Shown: piece by piece, positions 6,163 to 7,590 of the stretch
Layout: each line of letters opens with the position of its first letter
Numbering within the stretch: the first letter of the stretch is position 1
Origin: Thermoplasmata archaeon
GTDB taxonomy: Archaea > Thermoplasmatota > Thermoplasmata > Thermoplasmatales > Thermoplasmataceae
Reading direction: 5' to 3'
Assembly (NCBI GenBank): GCA_021850745.1
Contig: JAJZKX010000078.1
Location: 1-7,590, forward strand
DNA length: 7,590 nt
The notes under the pieces: generated by a model
Told to the model about the DNA's origin: nothing
Seen by the model: the letters and a program-made list of their open reading frames with translations, nothing else
Database searches by the model: none
Translations under genes and position numbers: made by a program

Positions 6163-6190
6163 ACTAGTAAGCTAGTTCAAGTTTTAAATT
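6158..6190 (+). terminator. Hairpin terminator overlapping the stop of the 5641-6162 gene
   Basis: CTTGAACTAG (6158-6167) and CTAGTTCAAG (6172-6181) form a perfect 10-bp stem with a 4-base loop (TAAG), followed at once by TTTTAAATTATT. The TGA stop codon (6160-6162) lies inside the left arm. The T-rich tail is on the + side, so it mainly terminates + strand transcription. Confidence 0.8.
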
Positions 6191-6198
6191 ATTAAAAA

Positions 6199-6408
6199 CT
6201 AGAGTCCGGAATCAATCTCCTTCTCAATTCTCTTCAACTCTGAAGAGAGATTTTCCCTGAACTCATTGCAGTCTTGGCTTATTTTAAAAAGATTTTCCAG
6301 CATTGAAACATCATCTTCAAGCTGTTCTATCCTCCCTTTCATGTATCCCTGACGGTAAAGGTTTTCCAGGTTGGTGTAAGAATTTTTTCTTTCATTGAAG
6401 ACTCTCAT
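6199..6408 (-). CDS. Small coiled-coil protein of unknown function
   Basis: The product has 69 residues from ATG 6408, is highly charged and has no membrane segment. From about residue 14 to 66 it is almost entirely predicted helix, with Leu, Ile and Met spaced as heptads (RIEQLEDDVSMLENLFKI, then ELKRIEKEI). I read it as a coiled coil that probably dimerises. A single Cys (47) sits midway. No enzyme or DNA-binding motif is visible and I do not recognise a family. It is convergent with the damaged regulator gene, the two stops being separated by the hairpin terminator. Upstream a TATA-like CTATAGTT (about 6435-6443) lies 27-35 bases before the ATG, and a direct repeat of TATGACCT lies between them. 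Coding status is likely but rests on composition and the promoter rather than homology. Confidence 0.55.
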   Translation of the reverse strand: MRVFNERKNSYTNLENLYRQGYMKGRIEQLEDDVSMLENLFKISQDCNEFRENLSSELKRIEKEIDSGL

Positions 6409-6416
6409 GCTGTTTC

Positions 6417-6434
6417 TATGACCTGATATGACCT
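6417..6434. repeat. Tandem 8-base direct repeat near a predicted transcription start
   Basis: TATGACCT occurs at 6417-6424 and again at 6427-6434, a 10-base period or about one helical turn. It lies between the TATA-like element and the start codon of the - strand coiled-coil gene, where a repressor could block initiation. Confidence 0.5.
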
Positions 6435-6506
6435 AACTATAGATGGTTGGGATGTAAAATGAGAAAATGGTCGGGAGAATTTAATCGAATTGCAGACAGC
6501 CTATCT

Positions 6507-6875
6507 TTAAGCAGCTTTTGGGGAGGCAGTTATTTTTGGCTTCCAGACAAAACCCATGATCCCGCCTAGAAGAGTGATCACAAAACCCACAAATAATCCT
6601 CCTGAGGTGCCATACCAGCTTGCAAATGAAAGAAAGATGATGGCTGCTCCGTATATCCTGCTTCTCCTGTTGTCCAGGAAAAGAAGGGCACTGAACACCA
6701 TTATCGAAATGCCCCAGGCAGTGCCGGCGATAACTTCTGCAATATCCGAAACAGCAGTATCCCCACCCAGGAAAACGAGCCTGAAACCCACCAACCCAAC
6801 ATAGAGGATTATAATTCCTCCAACCGCAGATACAACCGCAGCATCAAGATTCCTGTTCCTGTACTGGATACCCAT
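6507..6875 (-). CDS. Four-helix membrane protein of unknown function
   Basis: The product has 122 residues from ATG 6875. After a short polar N-terminus (YRNRNLD) it has hydrophobic helices near 12-34, 45-66, 74-90 and 91-111, and ends in a basic Lys-rich tail (WKPKITASPKAA). The last two helices contain Gly-rich GGLFVGFVITLLGGIMGFVW. The loop after helix 2 is basic (DNRRSR), so by the positive-inside rule that loop and the C-terminus face the cytoplasm. No catalytic or transport motif is visible. The arrangement recalls small archaeal membrane proteins of unknown role such as DUF6114-like sequences, but this is recollection only. A TATA-like TTAAATA (6901-6907) lies about 26-32 bases before the ATG, giving a nearly leaderless message. 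The gene lies downstream of the archaellin on the same strand but is separated by a hairpin, so it is probably an independent unit. Confidence 0.75.
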   Translation of the reverse strand: MGIQYRNRNLDAAVVSAVGGIIILYVGLVGFRLVFLGGDTAVSDIAEVIAGTAWGISIMVFSALLFLDNRRSRIYGAAIIFLSFASWYGTSGGLFVGFVITLLGGIMGFVWKPKITASPKAA

Positions 6876-6900
6876 TGATGAAAAGTGAATATGGAATTTG

Positions 6901-6908
6901 TATTTAAC
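6901..6908 (-). promoter_or_regulatory. TATA-like element of the four-helix membrane protein gene
   Basis: On the - strand GTTAAATA lies about 26-33 bases before ATG 6875, the normal distance for a leaderless archaeal gene. A GTTAAATAC sequence also precedes the small-protein gene at 4432-4743. Confidence 0.5.
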
Positions 6909-6929
6909 AGATTATAAAATTGAGGTTGC

Positions 6930-6953
6930 GCCTCCCATCGGCCAATGGGAGGC
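6930..6953 (-). terminator. Stem-loop after the archaellin stop
   Basis: GCCTCCCAT (6930-6938) and ATGGGAGGC (6945-6953) pair perfectly over 9 bp around a 6-base loop. The stem begins 10 bases after the archaellin's TAG and on the - strand leads into an A+T-rich stretch (CAATTTTATAAT). It may end the transcript or stabilise the 3' end of an abundant archaellin mRNA. Confidence 0.7.
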
Positions 6954-6963
6954 AGCGAGGTGT

Positions 6964-7590
6964 CTACGTCAGCGTGATTGCGTTGGTGTTGAATGCCTCA
7001 GGTGCCACGAAGTTGATAGTGGTCGCAACTCCCGTTTCCGGAGTCAGTTGCCCGGTAACCTGCGTGTTCTGTGTAAGGTTTGAGCCAAAGGTGTTGGTTA
7101 CATTCACCATAATAGCCACCTGTGCACCAGGTGTTATGACGGGGTAGGCACTGTTCAGCGCCCTTTGCGGATCTGAAATTCCCAGGACACCGAAACTTGT
7201 CGGGTCGTGGTGTGCGCTGCTCAGAAGCCCCCACTGGCTTACTCCGAAGAGATTGTTCGAGCCAGATGAAGCCATGTTTACGAACACGGAACTGTTATAG
7301 ACCAGCACCGAGGTCACACCGTTTATTGTGAGCGTCAGAGTGGTGTTTCCCAGATCAACCGGGTTACCTCCAGTATTATCGCTGATCATAATAGCCAAGT
7401 ACTTGATCCCGCCAGATTCAGCAGGAGAAGCACTATCATATCCGACTATACTGTTAACAACTAATCCTGTAGACACCTGGCTTATCGTGGATGTTCCCGT
7501 GCTCTGCGCCCTCTGCTGAAGAATACCAGCGGTATGTATCAGCACGGAGGCAGCAACGGCAGCAACCAATACTAGGGCTATAAAGATGAT
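6964..7590 (-). CDS. flaB: Archaellin (archaeal flagellin), N-terminus beyond the window
   Basis: Major filament subunit of the archaellum, exported through a class III signal peptide cleaved by a FlaK/PibD-type peptidase and assembled outside the cell. The window holds 208 codons and the TAG at 6964-6966. The frame is open to the right edge and its first residues, IIFIALVLVAAVAASVLIHT, are the conserved hydrophobic helix that follows the cleavage site, so only a short leader is missing. TAGILQQRAQSTG follows, the usual archaellin sequence leading into the filament core. The C-terminal part is a Thr-, Asn- and Ser-rich beta domain with several N-x-S/T sites (for example NTT, NSS, NVT and NLT), possible N-glycosylation sites. 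The end (PETGVATTINFVAPEAFNTN) matches the family's closing pattern. The TTG at 7569 is an internal Leu codon and not the start. Other archaellum genes are not visible here. Confidence 0.92.
   Translation of the reverse strand: MIFIALVLVAAVAASVLIHTAGILQQRAQSTGTSTISQVSTGLVVNSIVGYDSASPAESGGIKYLAIMISDNTGGNPVDLGNTTLTLTINGVTSVLVYNSSVFVNMASSGSNNLFGVSQWGLLSSAHHDPTSFGVLGISDPQRALNSAYPVITPGAQVAIMVNVTNTFGSNLTQNTQVTGQLTPETGVATTINFVAPEAFNTNAITLT

Noticed and set aside
6556..6804. 82-codon + strand frame opposite the four-helix membrane protein
   Set aside because: The - strand product has well-formed membrane helices and a promoter; the + strand product is Pro/Lys/Arg-rich with no recognisable pattern.
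6898..7234. Several short frames on both strands over the archaellin 3' end
   Set aside because: All overlap the clear archaellin reading frame and its terminator, and none resembles a protein family.

Overview
The window looks like a chromosomal segment from an archaeon, most likely of the Thermoplasmatales/Thermoplasmata type. It carries an archaellin-type flagellin with a class III (archaellin) N-terminal hydrophobic segment. Arg is very often AGG, several promoters look like archaeal TATA boxes about 25 bases ahead of leaderless or near-leaderless starts, and there is a small archaeal-style AbrB protein. No rRNA, tRNA or CRISPR array is visible. The lineage call is inference from these features; no marker gene is present.

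Region 1 (10-4082, + strand) is a tight operon for a PepT-family (Dpp/Opp) ABC importer. It has a DppB-like permease, a DppC-like permease, and a single 716-residue protein that fuses the DppD-like and DppF-like ATPases. Gaps are 10 and 4 bases, with clear Shine-Dalgarno sites. The solute-binding protein is not in the window and may lie to the left. The fused ATPase has two complete nucleotide-binding domains, each followed by a four-cysteine motif of the kind that binds a [4Fe-4S] cluster in DppD/OppD proteins.

Region 2 (about 4083-6500) is an A+T-richer accessory stretch of short genes and unusual non-coding sequence. On the + strand are a 59-residue AbrB/SpoVT-type regulator and a doubtful 53-residue ORF. 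On the - strand are two paralogous small proteins (4432-4743 and 5115-5405) of unknown function. Next comes a ribbon-helix-helix-like gene on the + strand whose 5' end is interrupted by an in-frame TAA and lacks a usable start, so it is probably a pseudogene. A small coiled-coil protein follows on the - strand. The stretch also holds a perfect 9-bp dyad beside a consensus TATA box (5509-5552), a cluster of TTACATT-type half-sites ahead of the AbrB gene, and a strong hairpin terminator whose stem overlaps the stop of the damaged gene.

Region 3 (6507-7590, - strand) holds a four-helix membrane protein with its own promoter and the C-terminal 208 residues of an archaellin. A 9-bp stem-loop immediately after the archaellin stop probably ends its transcript.

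The best candidates for something undescribed are the paralogous small-protein pair, the possible AbrB operator family shared between two intergenic regions, and the broken regulator downstream of the dyad promoter.
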